DNA of 64,000 bases from TMED27 sp964350435 (GTDB lineage: Bacteria > Pseudomonadota > Alphaproteobacteria > Micavibrionales > Micavibrionaceae). Below are positions 49,585 to 57,277 of the stretch, piece after piece. The translations under genes were made by a program, and so were the position numbers. Numbering within the stretch: position 1 is the first letter of the stretch; every line of letters begins with the position of its first letter. The DNA lies in the NCBI GenBank assembly GCA_964350435.1, contig CAYGJS010000002.1:1-64000 (forward strand), in the 5' to 3' direction. Under the pieces are notes generated by a model. That model was not told where the DNA came from. It ran no database searches and worked only from the letters and a program-made list of their open reading frames with translations.

Positions 49585-50880
49585 TCAATCTAAATTCCGC
49601 AATGACGGCATCTTAAACAAAATCCCCGCCACCAATACAGTCAAAACTGACACAATCAAATAAAGTGCCACAACGCTGATTCCAAAAGACAACAAGCCAA
49701 TAGAAAAAACCGCAGCAATTAAAACAAAAACCGCATCCATCATGTTAGAACTGGAAATCACCCGGCTGCGGAACTGTTCTTCCGCTCTATGCTGCACAAT
49801 AGCCCTCAACGGAACAACATAAAACCCGCACGCAACCGCTTGCAAAAACGTATCCACCAGCAACCGCACACCATGAACGCTGGATAAAAACGTCGGCAAA
49901 TCATGAAGACTGCCGTCAAGAGGCACCGGATAAGCCTTGGCCGCAAAATAAATATCAACCCCGAAAAGCCCCATAAACAAACAAGCCACAGGAACAAAAA
50001 CACCATCAGGACGTGCCTTTAAAAATCGGTGGTTCAATAATCCACCAACCACAATCCCGACAGAAAACATCAGCATGAACATCGCCAATACAATATTATC
50101 CGCGCCCAAAGTCGTTTTGGCAAAATTCGGAAATTGCGCATGAAACGTCGAGGCCACAAAATAAAAATACGAGGTCCCCAAAATCGCCACCATAACGCTC
50201 GCACGCTGACGAAGCGCATCCCTGACCACCCCAATCGCCTGCCCCAATATATCAAACGACAAATTCAAATCCGGCTGCGGCGGCTTGGCTGTCGGAACAA
50301 ACCGCGAAGCCACATACCCCATAATCGCCGCCACAAAAAGCACACCGGAAACCATGATCTTTCCACCCTCAAGCGGCGCCAGCAAAGTGCCGATAATTGT
50401 CCCCAGCAAAATCGCAATATATGTCCCAGAACTCACCAGACCATTCCCCGCCACCAGCTCGTCTTCATTTAAATGCTGCGGCAAAATGGCGAATTTACTG
50501 GGGCTGAAAAACGCCGACTGCGCGCCCAAGGCCAGAAGAACAATAAATGCCAGATACAGATCACCAATAAACAAAACCACAATCGCAAACAGCGCAATAA
50601 CAACCTCGACAAACTTAATCCAGCCAATCATAACGGCCTTATCAAATTTATCGCTCATATTCCCCGCCAGCGGTGTCACCAAAATAAACGGCAAGATAAA
50701 AAGCGCCGAAGCAACCGCAATCAAAACAGCCGGATCCCACCCATCAATGTCCCACAACCCATAAGCGATCAAAACCATCAACGCGGTTTTCAGCAGGTAA
50801 TCATTAAAGGCACCCAAAAACTGAACCAGAAAAAGAGGTAAAAACCTTCTGGATCTAAGAAGAACAAACTGATTGGCCAT
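49585..50880 (-). CDS. MFS transporter, LplT-like
   Basis: The 431-residue protein has 12 hydrophobic helices and starts FLPLFLVQFLGAFNDYLLKTALMVLI, the LplT/Aas-type signature. ALGAQSAFFSPSKFAILPQHLNEDELVAGNGL is the conserved cytoplasmic loop. LplT moves lysophospholipids across the inner membrane; in many bacteria the partner is an acyltransferase/acyl-ACP synthetase, which is not seen here. The start lies about 145 bp from the divergent YHYH gene. Confidence 0.85.
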   Translation of the reverse strand: MANQFVLLRSRRFLPLFLVQFLGAFNDYLLKTALMVLIAYGLWDIDGWDPAVLIAVASALFILPFILVTPLAGNMSDKFDKAVMIGWIKFVEVVIALFAIVVLFIGDLYLAFIVLLALGAQSAFFSPSKFAILPQHLNEDELVAGNGLVSSGTYIAILLGTIIGTLLAPLEGGKIMVSGVLFVAAIMGYVASRFVPTAKPPQPDLNLSFDILGQAIGVVRDALRQRASVMVAILGTSYFYFVASTFHAQFPNFAKTTLGADNIVLAMFMLMFSVGIVVGGLLNHRFLKARPDGVFVPVACLFMGLFGVDIYFAAKAYPVPLDGSLHDLPTFLSSVHGVRLLVDTFLQAVACGFYVVPLRAIVQHRAEEQFRSRVISSSNMMDAVFVLIAAVFSIGLLSFGISVVALYLIVSVLTVLVAGILFKMPSLRNLD

Positions 50881-51026
50881 AAAGCAACACTCTCTTACAA
50901 AAATTTATCAACTTTAACACGACCCGAAAGGATTTACCCGCCCATTATAAAATATTATTTCCTTGCTTTAATGACTTAAAAACCACTAGATTCTTTGCGT
51001 TAACAACATAAAAAAGCCAATTTTAT

Positions 51027-51851
51027 ATGAAAACTTTGAACGCAGCATTAACCCTCACCCTTTTTTGCACCGCATTTGCCTTCACGCACAGCCCTTCTCT
51101 CGCCCAGAATGCAGCCTCTTCCAGCAACATGAAAAGCGACGGTACATACCGCTATATCTCCGGTAACGGCATCCCCAATCACCCCACAGGGCAATTTCCG
51201 AACAAAACCACCCCCTACACAATTCAGCAAAAAACCTATGCCTTCCGCGTGCCCCTGAAGCCTCAGAAATTTGGCTCAATAACAGCCCTGACCAATAACC
51301 AGTTTTTCGGCATCGCCCTGAACGGCATACCCTTCGACCCGATTTCAGAAAAAACATGGAATGAAAACCCGGCCTGGACATATGAGGTTCTCTCAAAAAC
51401 CGTCCCCGGCGGCACAGATGAAAACAACGGTGATGTCAACAAAGACGGCAGCTACGTCTATAGAGGCCTGCCCGCCGCCCTCATGGCCAAACCCTTAAGC
51501 CATGTCGGCTATGCTGCAGACGGCTTTCCGATCTTTATTTCTAAAGATAAAAAATACACCTCCGCCTACGCATTGAAACAAGGCGCAAGGCCCTCAGGCA
51601 GCGCAAGCCCTCAAGGAACATATGACGGCAGCTTCGCCAGCGATTACGAATTCAATCCCAATAACGGCAATCTGGATCAATGCAACGGCGCAACCGTCAG
51701 CAACAAATATTACATCTATATCCTCACCGAAGAATTCCCTTACGCCCCCAGATGCTGGAGCGGCAAGCCGGATCCCAGCTTTACAAAAACAGCAAGCGAC
51801 AGCAAAAAATCAAAAGACCCAAACAAGAAAAATCGAAGAGCAAGAGAGTGA
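51027..51851 (+). CDS. secreted YHYH-domain protein
   Basis: The 274-residue protein has a signal peptide (MKTLNAALTLTLFCTAFAFTHSPSLA). The mature part includes FGIALNGIPFDPISEKTW, HVGYAADGFPIFI and YYIYILTEEFPYAPRCWSGKPDPSF, which match the YHYH family (PF14240), although the eponymous His residues read YYIY here. The last 25 residues are lysine-rich. The function of the family is poorly known; periplasmic or extracellular location is likely. The next gene starts 10 bp downstream. Confidence 0.85.
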   Translation: MKTLNAALTLTLFCTAFAFTHSPSLAQNAASSSNMKSDGTYRYISGNGIPNHPTGQFPNKTTPYTIQQKTYAFRVPLKPQKFGSITALTNNQFFGIALNGIPFDPISEKTWNENPAWTYEVLSKTVPGGTDENNGDVNKDGSYVYRGLPAALMAKPLSHVGYAADGFPIFISKDKKYTSAYALKQGARPSGSASPQGTYDGSFASDYEFNPNNGNLDQCNGATVSNKYYIYILTEEFPYAPRCWSGKPDPSFTKTASDSKKSKDPNKKNRRARE

Positions 51852-51861
51852 TGAGCCGATA

Positions 51862-52599
51862 ATGGACACACAAGAACACAAAGACACGAACGGCGCAGTC
51901 CTGATCGCAGGCTTTTTAGTCGCCATCGGCCTCGCGCTCGCCGGCTGGTTTGTGCAAAACGGCCTCACCGCCTTTCGCATGGATGACCGCATCGTCACAG
52001 TAAAAGGGCTTGCCGAACTAGATGTCGAAGCCGATCTCGCCATCTGGACACTCAACCACTCCGGAACATCCAACATCCTGTCCGAAGTGCAGCAACAAGT
52101 CGAAAACAACCAGAACATCATTCTCGAATTTCTAAAACACGCAGGCTTCACCCCCGATGAAATCGCGCTGCAGCCCCTTCAAGCCCAAGACCTGATGGCG
52201 CAAAGCTACCGTCCCGAAGGCGTCGAGCGTGGCCGCTATATCATCAATCAAATGATTACCATGCGCACCACGGATGTCGATAAAATGACCCGCCTGATTT
52301 CACAACTCGATACACTTTTGAAACAAGGCGTCACCCTGACCAACCCGGCGCAACCGACTTACATCTTCACCGGCCTGAACGAAATCAAACCGAAAATGCT
52401 CGAAGAAGCGGTGAAAAATGCCCGCACCAGCGCGCAGCAATTTGCCGCCGACTCCGGCGAAAAAGTTGGGAAAATGAAACAAGCATACCAAGGCATGTTC
52501 CAGATTCTCCCCCGCGATCCGGTTCAATATACCTCAGAGCAAAATCAGCGCTATAAGACTGTGCGCGTGGTTTCTACGGTAGATTTCCTGATTCGCTAA
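51862..52599 (+). CDS. SIMPL-domain (DUF541) membrane-anchored protein
   Basis: The 245-residue protein has one N-terminal helix (about 14-35, LIAGFLVAIGLALAGWFVQNG) and a SIMPL domain: IVTVKGLAELDVEADLAIWTL at the start and AVKNARTSAQQFAADSGEKVGKMKQAYQGMFQI later. Proteins of this group are periplasmic and occur in envelope stress settings. The ATG at 51862 follows the YHYH stop by 10 bp, which suggests a two-gene operon. The exact role is unknown. Confidence 0.85.
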   Translation: MDTQEHKDTNGAVLIAGFLVAIGLALAGWFVQNGLTAFRMDDRIVTVKGLAELDVEADLAIWTLNHSGTSNILSEVQQQVENNQNIILEFLKHAGFTPDEIALQPLQAQDLMAQSYRPEGVERGRYIINQMITMRTTDVDKMTRLISQLDTLLKQGVTLTNPAQPTYIFTGLNEIKPKMLEEAVKNARTSAQQFAADSGEKVGKMKQAYQGMFQILPRDPVQYTSEQNQRYKTVRVVSTVDFLIR

Positions 52600-52707
52600 C
52601 CCCTTCCAAAACGCATTTATGCTGCACTGCACGTCTACTTTTTGTAATTACTTTACAAAAACTGTATGCTGCTTGAACATTCAATAACAACAATAAGGAG
52701 ATAAAAA

Positions 52708-52887
52708 ATGAGAGCAGTTTCAACAGTGGGCGGCGGCGTAATGTTTATTCCCGACGAAATCGAAACCAAAACCAAATCTATCTCCTATAAAAAATTGGTG
52801 AAAGAAACCATCACCACCGCAACCGAAAAAACAAAAATATTCGGCAAGCGCAAACCTGCAAATTCCGACGCTAAAAAAGCCGCTTAA
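52708..52887 (+). CDS. short basic protein, 59 aa
   Basis: The frame starts at ATG 52708 with AAGGAGAT seven bases upstream and ends with TAA at 52885-52887. The protein is lysine- and threonine-rich (ETKTKSISYKKLVKETITTATEKTKI) and ends in KKAA. A hairpin terminator follows 24 bp after the stop. Nothing resembling a family is evident, but the ribosome-binding site and terminator make a real gene likely. Confidence 0.7.
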   Translation: MRAVSTVGGGVMFIPDEIETKTKSISYKKLVKETITTATEKTKIFGKRKPANSDAKKAA

Positions 52888-52910
52888 ATCCCTGCGCGCA
52901 CCGCAACACA

Positions 52911-52937
52911 AAAACCCTGCGACATGCAGGGTTTTTT
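52911..52937 (+). terminator. intrinsic terminator after the 59-aa gene
   Basis: AAAACCCTGC and GCAGGGTTTT form a 10-bp stem with a GACAT loop, followed by more T residues. Confidence 0.9.
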
Positions 52938-53044
52938 ATTGATAAAACCGCGAAAATACTGTTGAGTATGAAAAAGTTTAATCGCTTGATTTTGTTTTGC
53001 AGTAGGCACAAGCGACGACACGGTTACAAAAGAAAGAGACTAAA

Positions 53045-54340
53045 ATGGTCAAGCTGGTAAAAACATCAACAGAATTTGAACTCTCCCCCACACTGGCCGC
53101 CAATGAAATGGTACAAAAACGCCGCGCAGAAGGCAAACAAGTCCTGCACATGGGCTTTGGCGAGTCCCCCTTCCCCGTGCCGCAGCGTCTCCAAGACTCC
53201 CTGAAAGCCGGCGTAGGCCGCAAAGAATATCTCCCCACTGGTGGATTGCCCGAACTGCGCGAAACTGTCGCCCAATATTACCAGAGCAAAATCGGCCTCG
53301 ATACCTCGAAATATGATGTCATCATCGCCCCGGGTTCCAAGCTGATCCTCTACGCCCTGCAAATGGCCGTTGAGGGCGATCTCCTGATGCCCGTCCCGAG
53401 CTGGGTGAGCTATAAGCCCCAAGCGCGTATGCTGAATACCAATGTTGTGAAAGTCCCCACAATTCTTAACGATAACGGCTTCCAGATTAATCCCGACGCG
53501 CTGCGCAAAGCCATAACAGATGCCCGCGCCGAAGGCCTCAACCCGTCTAAACTCATCCTGAACTACCCCAGCAACCCGACAGGCCTGACCATCCCCGAAG
53601 AAAACCTCAAGGACATCGCCAAAGTCTGTATTGAAGAAGACATCCTGATCATATCCGATGAAATCTATGGCTTCGTCGCCTTCGACGGCGTATATCGCAC
53701 AATTTCGAAATACGCGCCCGATAACACAGCTATCACCAGTGGCCTGTCCAAGCACCTTTCGCTCGGCGGCTGGCGCGTCGGTATCGGCTTCATCCCGAAA
53801 GCCGTGGGCGGCCTCAACAGCCTGCTGTGCAATATCGCCTCCGAAACATGGTCATGCGTGCCCGCACCGATCCAGCAAGCCTGCATCGACGCCTATAAAG
53901 GCCACGATGATATCGAAGCGCATATTCAGGCCTGCACCGATATTCACGGACTGATGAACCAATATATCTCCAAGGGCTTAAACGCTCTGGGGCTGCAAAC
54001 CCCGCTGGCACAAGGCGCGTTCTACAACTATCCCAACTTCGAAGCGCACCGCGCGCAGCTGGCCTCAATCGGCATCAAAACCTCGAAAGACCTCGCAAGT
54101 TATCTGATGAAAGAGCACGGCCTTGCCACCCTTCCGGGAACCGCCTTTGGCGCGGATCCTGAAGTTCTGACGCTTCGCCTTTCAGGCTGCGATTATGATG
54201 GCGCGGCAGCACTCGCCGCATACCAAGGCGGCGAAAAACTGGATGAGGCCTTCATCGCCAAAAACGCCCCGCGCGTAAAGGCCGCCGTGGAAACTTTTGG
54301 CACCTTCATCGCCAGTGCCAAACAATCCGCCGCCGCCTAA
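53045..54340 (+). CDS. PLP-dependent aminotransferase, class I/II
   Basis: The 431-residue fold-type I aminotransferase shows KEYLPTGGLPELRETVAQYY near 65, NYPSNPTG (Asn near 185), ISDEIYGFVAF (Asp/Tyr), the PLP Lys in SGLSKHLSLGGWRVG near 242, and LRLSGCDYD with the substrate Arg. It resembles aspartate/aromatic or alanine-type enzymes, but the substrate cannot be set by eye. A long C-terminal helix (ARVKAAVETFGTFIASAKQ) is present. It is a single gene. Confidence 0.92.
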   Translation: MVKLVKTSTEFELSPTLAANEMVQKRRAEGKQVLHMGFGESPFPVPQRLQDSLKAGVGRKEYLPTGGLPELRETVAQYYQSKIGLDTSKYDVIIAPGSKLILYALQMAVEGDLLMPVPSWVSYKPQARMLNTNVVKVPTILNDNGFQINPDALRKAITDARAEGLNPSKLILNYPSNPTGLTIPEENLKDIAKVCIEEDILIISDEIYGFVAFDGVYRTISKYAPDNTAITSGLSKHLSLGGWRVGIGFIPKAVGGLNSLLCNIASETWSCVPAPIQQACIDAYKGHDDIEAHIQACTDIHGLMNQYISKGLNALGLQTPLAQGAFYNYPNFEAHRAQLASIGIKTSKDLASYLMKEHGLATLPGTAFGADPEVLTLRLSGCDYDGAAALAAYQGGEKLDEAFIAKNAPRVKAAVETFGTFIASAKQSAAA

Positions 54341-54439
54341 AAAACCTGATATAAGCGCGAGAATTTGATAAGAAAATCCTTGCGCTTTTTGACTTCAGGC
54401 TATATCCCTTCACCCGTCTAGAACATTAAGAGGGCAACC

Positions 54440-54982
54440 ATGGATCTTTCAAAAATCTCAATCGGCGAAGACGCGCCGAATGTCGTGAATGGCATCATCG
54501 AAAACCCGCTCGGCGGCGTTCCTGTGAAATACGAACTCGACAAGGACAGCGGCGCAATGATCGTTGACCGCTTCTTACACACCGCCATGTATTACCCCGG
54601 CAATTACGGCTTCATCCCGCACACCCTCTCCGGCGATGGCGATCCGGTTGATATCCTCGCCGTGGGCCGCACGCCCGTCATGCCCGGCGCGGTTATGCCG
54701 ATGCGCCCCGTTGGCGTCTTGCTGATGGAAGATGACGGCGGCGTTGATGAAAAAATCATCGCCGTGCCCGCACCGAAAATCCACCCCTACCACGACGCTG
54801 TTCTAAACTATACCGACCTGCCGCAAGTCAACCGCGACCAGATCGAGCATTTCTTCACCCATTATAAAGATCTTGAAAAAGGCAAATGGTCAAAAACACT
54901 CGGCTGGGCGGATGCGGACAAAGCCCGCGCCCTGATCCTCGAAGGGATCGAGCGTTATAAAGCGCAGAGCAAAGCCGCTTAA
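54440..54982 (+). CDS. ppa: inorganic pyrophosphatase
   Basis: The 180-residue soluble family I enzyme hydrolyses pyrophosphate. Metal-binding residues are visible in YPGNYGFIPHTLSGDGDPVDILAVG, and KYELDKDSGAMIVDRFLHTAMYYPGNYG, PVGVLLMEDDGGVDEKI, and HFFTHYKDLEKGKW are family features. The ATG follows AGAGGGCAACC. It stands alone between the aminotransferase and the Na/Pi transporter. Confidence 0.97.
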   Translation: MDLSKISIGEDAPNVVNGIIENPLGGVPVKYELDKDSGAMIVDRFLHTAMYYPGNYGFIPHTLSGDGDPVDILAVGRTPVMPGAVMPMRPVGVLLMEDDGGVDEKIIAVPAPKIHPYHDAVLNYTDLPQVNRDQIEHFFTHYKDLEKGKWSKTLGWADADKARALILEGIERYKAQSKAA

Positions 54983-55063
54983 GCTCTAGGGGCAATACAT
55001 CCACCTTGCTCTCACGCAAACTTTCAAGCAAAATGAAACAGCGTTTTCAATGAAGGATCCCCC

Positions 55064-56716
55064 TTGCCTGTTTCTCTGACATTGCTCCACATCGCCGCTG
55101 CTGTCTGCCTCCTCCTATGGGGTACACGTATGGTCAAACTCGGCGTCACCCGCGCCTACGGGACATCGCTCCGCCGCGCCATAGCCCATGGAACCTCAAA
55201 CCGCATCACAGCAATGCTTTCAGGCATGCTCACCACAGCTCTCCTGCAAAGCTCAACCGCCACCGCCCTGCTCCTTATTTCCTTCGCCAAAAAACATGCC
55301 ATACCCTTAAGCGCCTCGCTCGCCGTAATCATCGGCGCAGACATCGCCACAACCCTGATCGCGCAAATTTTAACCTTCGACCTTTCATGGCTCTCCCCTG
55401 CCTTGCTCGTCATCGGCATTATCGGCCACCTGAAATTTGAAAACGCTGGCCGCCGCCGCCACCAAAGCCGCATCATCATTGGCCTCGGCTTCATGCTGCT
55501 GGCTCTGACCATGATCCGCGCCGCCGCCGCGCCGCTTGCCCATTCCGAAACCCTGCCCCTCATCCTCGCCCCGCTGGAATTCGACCCCGTCATGGCCATC
55601 CTGATTGCCGCAGCCCTGACCTGGGTGCTTCACTCCACGCTCGCCGCCGTGCTTCTCTTCGCCTCCTTAGCCGCCAGCGGCATCATAGATCTTGAACTCG
55701 GCATCCTGCTGGTCATGGGCGCGAATCTGGGCGGTGCCTTGATTGCACTGGTCGCCACCTATCAAGAAGGTATTCAAGCGCGCCGCATCACCATCAGCAA
55801 TCTTTTGATGCGAATAGCCACACTGGTCATAACCATTGCGTTTTTACCGTTCATCATAAGCCAAGTGCAAACCCTCGGCGCCGACACAGCCCGCCAGGTC
55901 GTACACTTCCACACCGGATTTAACATCGCCCTCGGACTAATATTCTTACCCCTTACAGGGCACATCGCCTATCTGGCCGAACGCTTCCTACCCGCCCCGC
56001 AAAACATTCCGCCGCCGCCCCATGCCCCCATATATCTCGACGACAAAGCCCTGAACACCCCGGTTGTCGCTCTCGCCTGCGCCGCCCGTGAATCGCTCCG
56101 CATGGCGGAAATGGTGCAAAAAATGCTCGAACTCACCATCGAAAGCTTCAAACAAAACACCGACACACTGGCCAAAAAAGTCATCCGCCAAGACGACACC
56201 GTTGATAAGCTCTATAAGGAAATTAAACTCTATCTCACCCGTCTAACCCGGGAATCTCTTGACCCTAAAGAAGCCGACCGCTATTTGCAAATCCTGACCT
56301 TCGCCACCAACCTCGAACATATCGGCGACATTATCGACAAAAGCCTGATGGATCTCGCCCTCAAAAAAATCAAAAAAGGGGAGCGTTTCTCGGAAGAAGG
56401 CTGGCAGGAGATCAAAGACTTCCACAAACTTGTGTTGGAAAACATGAAACTCGCCCAAACCATCTTCCTGTCCGAAGACCCTGTTCTGGCGCAGCAACTG
56501 GTTGAAAACAAACGCGTCGTGCGCGAAGCCGAGGCCAAATCCTCCGCCCTCCACTTCCAGCGCCTTTCAACAGGCATGAAACAAACATTGGCCACCAGTG
56601 CCATCCACCTGGACATCATCCGCGACTATCGCCGCATAAACTCTTATATAACGACTGTGGCCTATACGATTTTAGAAAACGCCAAAGAATTTGAAGGGCA
56701 GCGTAAAAGAAACTAA
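55064..56716 (+). CDS. Na/Pi cotransporter family protein with PhoU-like tail
   Basis: The 550-residue protein has two repeated membrane modules, each with a QSST-type motif (ALLQSSTATALLLISFA near 67; the second half reads WVLHSTLAAVLLFASLAASG), as in NptA/YjbB transporters. The last 200 residues are a PhoU-like helical domain (QDDTVDKLYKEIKLYLTRLTRE, NLEHIGDIIDKSL). It starts with TTG at 55064, six bases after AAGGA. Its stop overlaps the facing DUF1489 gene by four bases. Phosphate import or export is inferred; it may pair with ppa upstream. Confidence 0.9.
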   Translation: MPVSLTLLHIAAAVCLLLWGTRMVKLGVTRAYGTSLRRAIAHGTSNRITAMLSGMLTTALLQSSTATALLLISFAKKHAIPLSASLAVIIGADIATTLIAQILTFDLSWLSPALLVIGIIGHLKFENAGRRRHQSRIIIGLGFMLLALTMIRAAAAPLAHSETLPLILAPLEFDPVMAILIAAALTWVLHSTLAAVLLFASLAASGIIDLELGILLVMGANLGGALIALVATYQEGIQARRITISNLLMRIATLVITIAFLPFIISQVQTLGADTARQVVHFHTGFNIALGLIFLPLTGHIAYLAERFLPAPQNIPPPPHAPIYLDDKALNTPVVALACAARESLRMAEMVQKMLELTIESFKQNTDTLAKKVIRQDDTVDKLYKEIKLYLTRLTRESLDPKEADRYLQILTFATNLEHIGDIIDKSLMDLALKKIKKGERFSEEGWQEIKDFHKLVLENMKLAQTIFLSEDPVLAQQLVENKRVVREAEAKSSALHFQRLSTGMKQTLATSAIHLDIIRDYRRINSYITTVAYTILENAKEFEGQRKRN

Positions 56717-57150
56717 AGCAGCCCCGCCGCCTTCAAATCATCCGCCATCTCCTCGGGCGGCTGCTCATTATCCCCGCCGATAACATAGACCCCGCGATCC
56801 GCCGGAGCCTTCGCCGCATCCAGATATCGCCATCCCTGAAACGGCCTATGCGCCTGCGCCACCGTCATCACAATCTCCGGATCCTGCAAGATCATACAGC
56901 GCGTGCCGTGGCTCTTCGTGTCCACCATCTCAAACCCCAAAATCCGCGAGCGGCAAACAATCCGGCTCTTCATCACGCGGTAAAGCGACCCGCCGCTGCG
57001 CACAATCTCATCCGCCCGCTTCGGCGCAAACCGCGTCCAGCAAATCGCCGCGGGCTGGCCGTGATAATCCACCACCTCTTGCGCTTGCCACCTTGCATAA
57101 TCCTCAAGGTCCTCCGCTCCGACAATCAACTTAATCATATGTATGCTCAT
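56713..57150 (-). CDS. DUF1489 family protein
   Basis: The 145-residue cytoplasmic protein belongs to a family found mainly in alphaproteobacteria. IHMIKLIVGAEDLEDYARWQAQ, SGGSLYRVMKSRIVCRSRILGFE, DPEIVMTV and RPFQGWRYLDAAKAPADRGVY match its pattern. The start at 57150 gives the usual MxxHxxKL start; longer frames to 57189 are possible. The function is unknown. It faces the Na/Pi transporter and is divergent from the polysaccharide export gene across a perfect palindrome. Confidence 0.87.
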   Translation of the reverse strand: MSIHMIKLIVGAEDLEDYARWQAQEVVDYHGQPAAICWTRFAPKRADEIVRSGGSLYRVMKSRIVCRSRILGFEMVDTKSHGTRCMILQDPEIVMTVAQAHRPFQGWRYLDAAKAPADRGVYVIGGDNEQPPEEMADDLKAAGLL

Positions 57151-57210
57151 GCCTTGAATATAGCGGCCAAAAACAAAATGAAAAGACACGGGGATAGCTT
57201 ACCGCAAAGG

Positions 57211-57238
57211 ATACACATTCATATGTATGAATGTGTAT
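57211..57238. promoter_or_regulatory. 28-bp perfect palindrome (operator candidate)
   Basis: The arms ATACACATTCATA (57211-57223) and TATGAATGTGTAT (57226-57238) match at all 13 positions around a TG centre. It lies 40 bp before the export gene ATG and 60 bp before the divergent DUF1489 start, where a repressor could control either promoter. Confidence 0.65.
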
Positions 57239-57277
57239 ACTCATAATTGTAAGTTCAACTTTGAACGGTTCTCGTTC

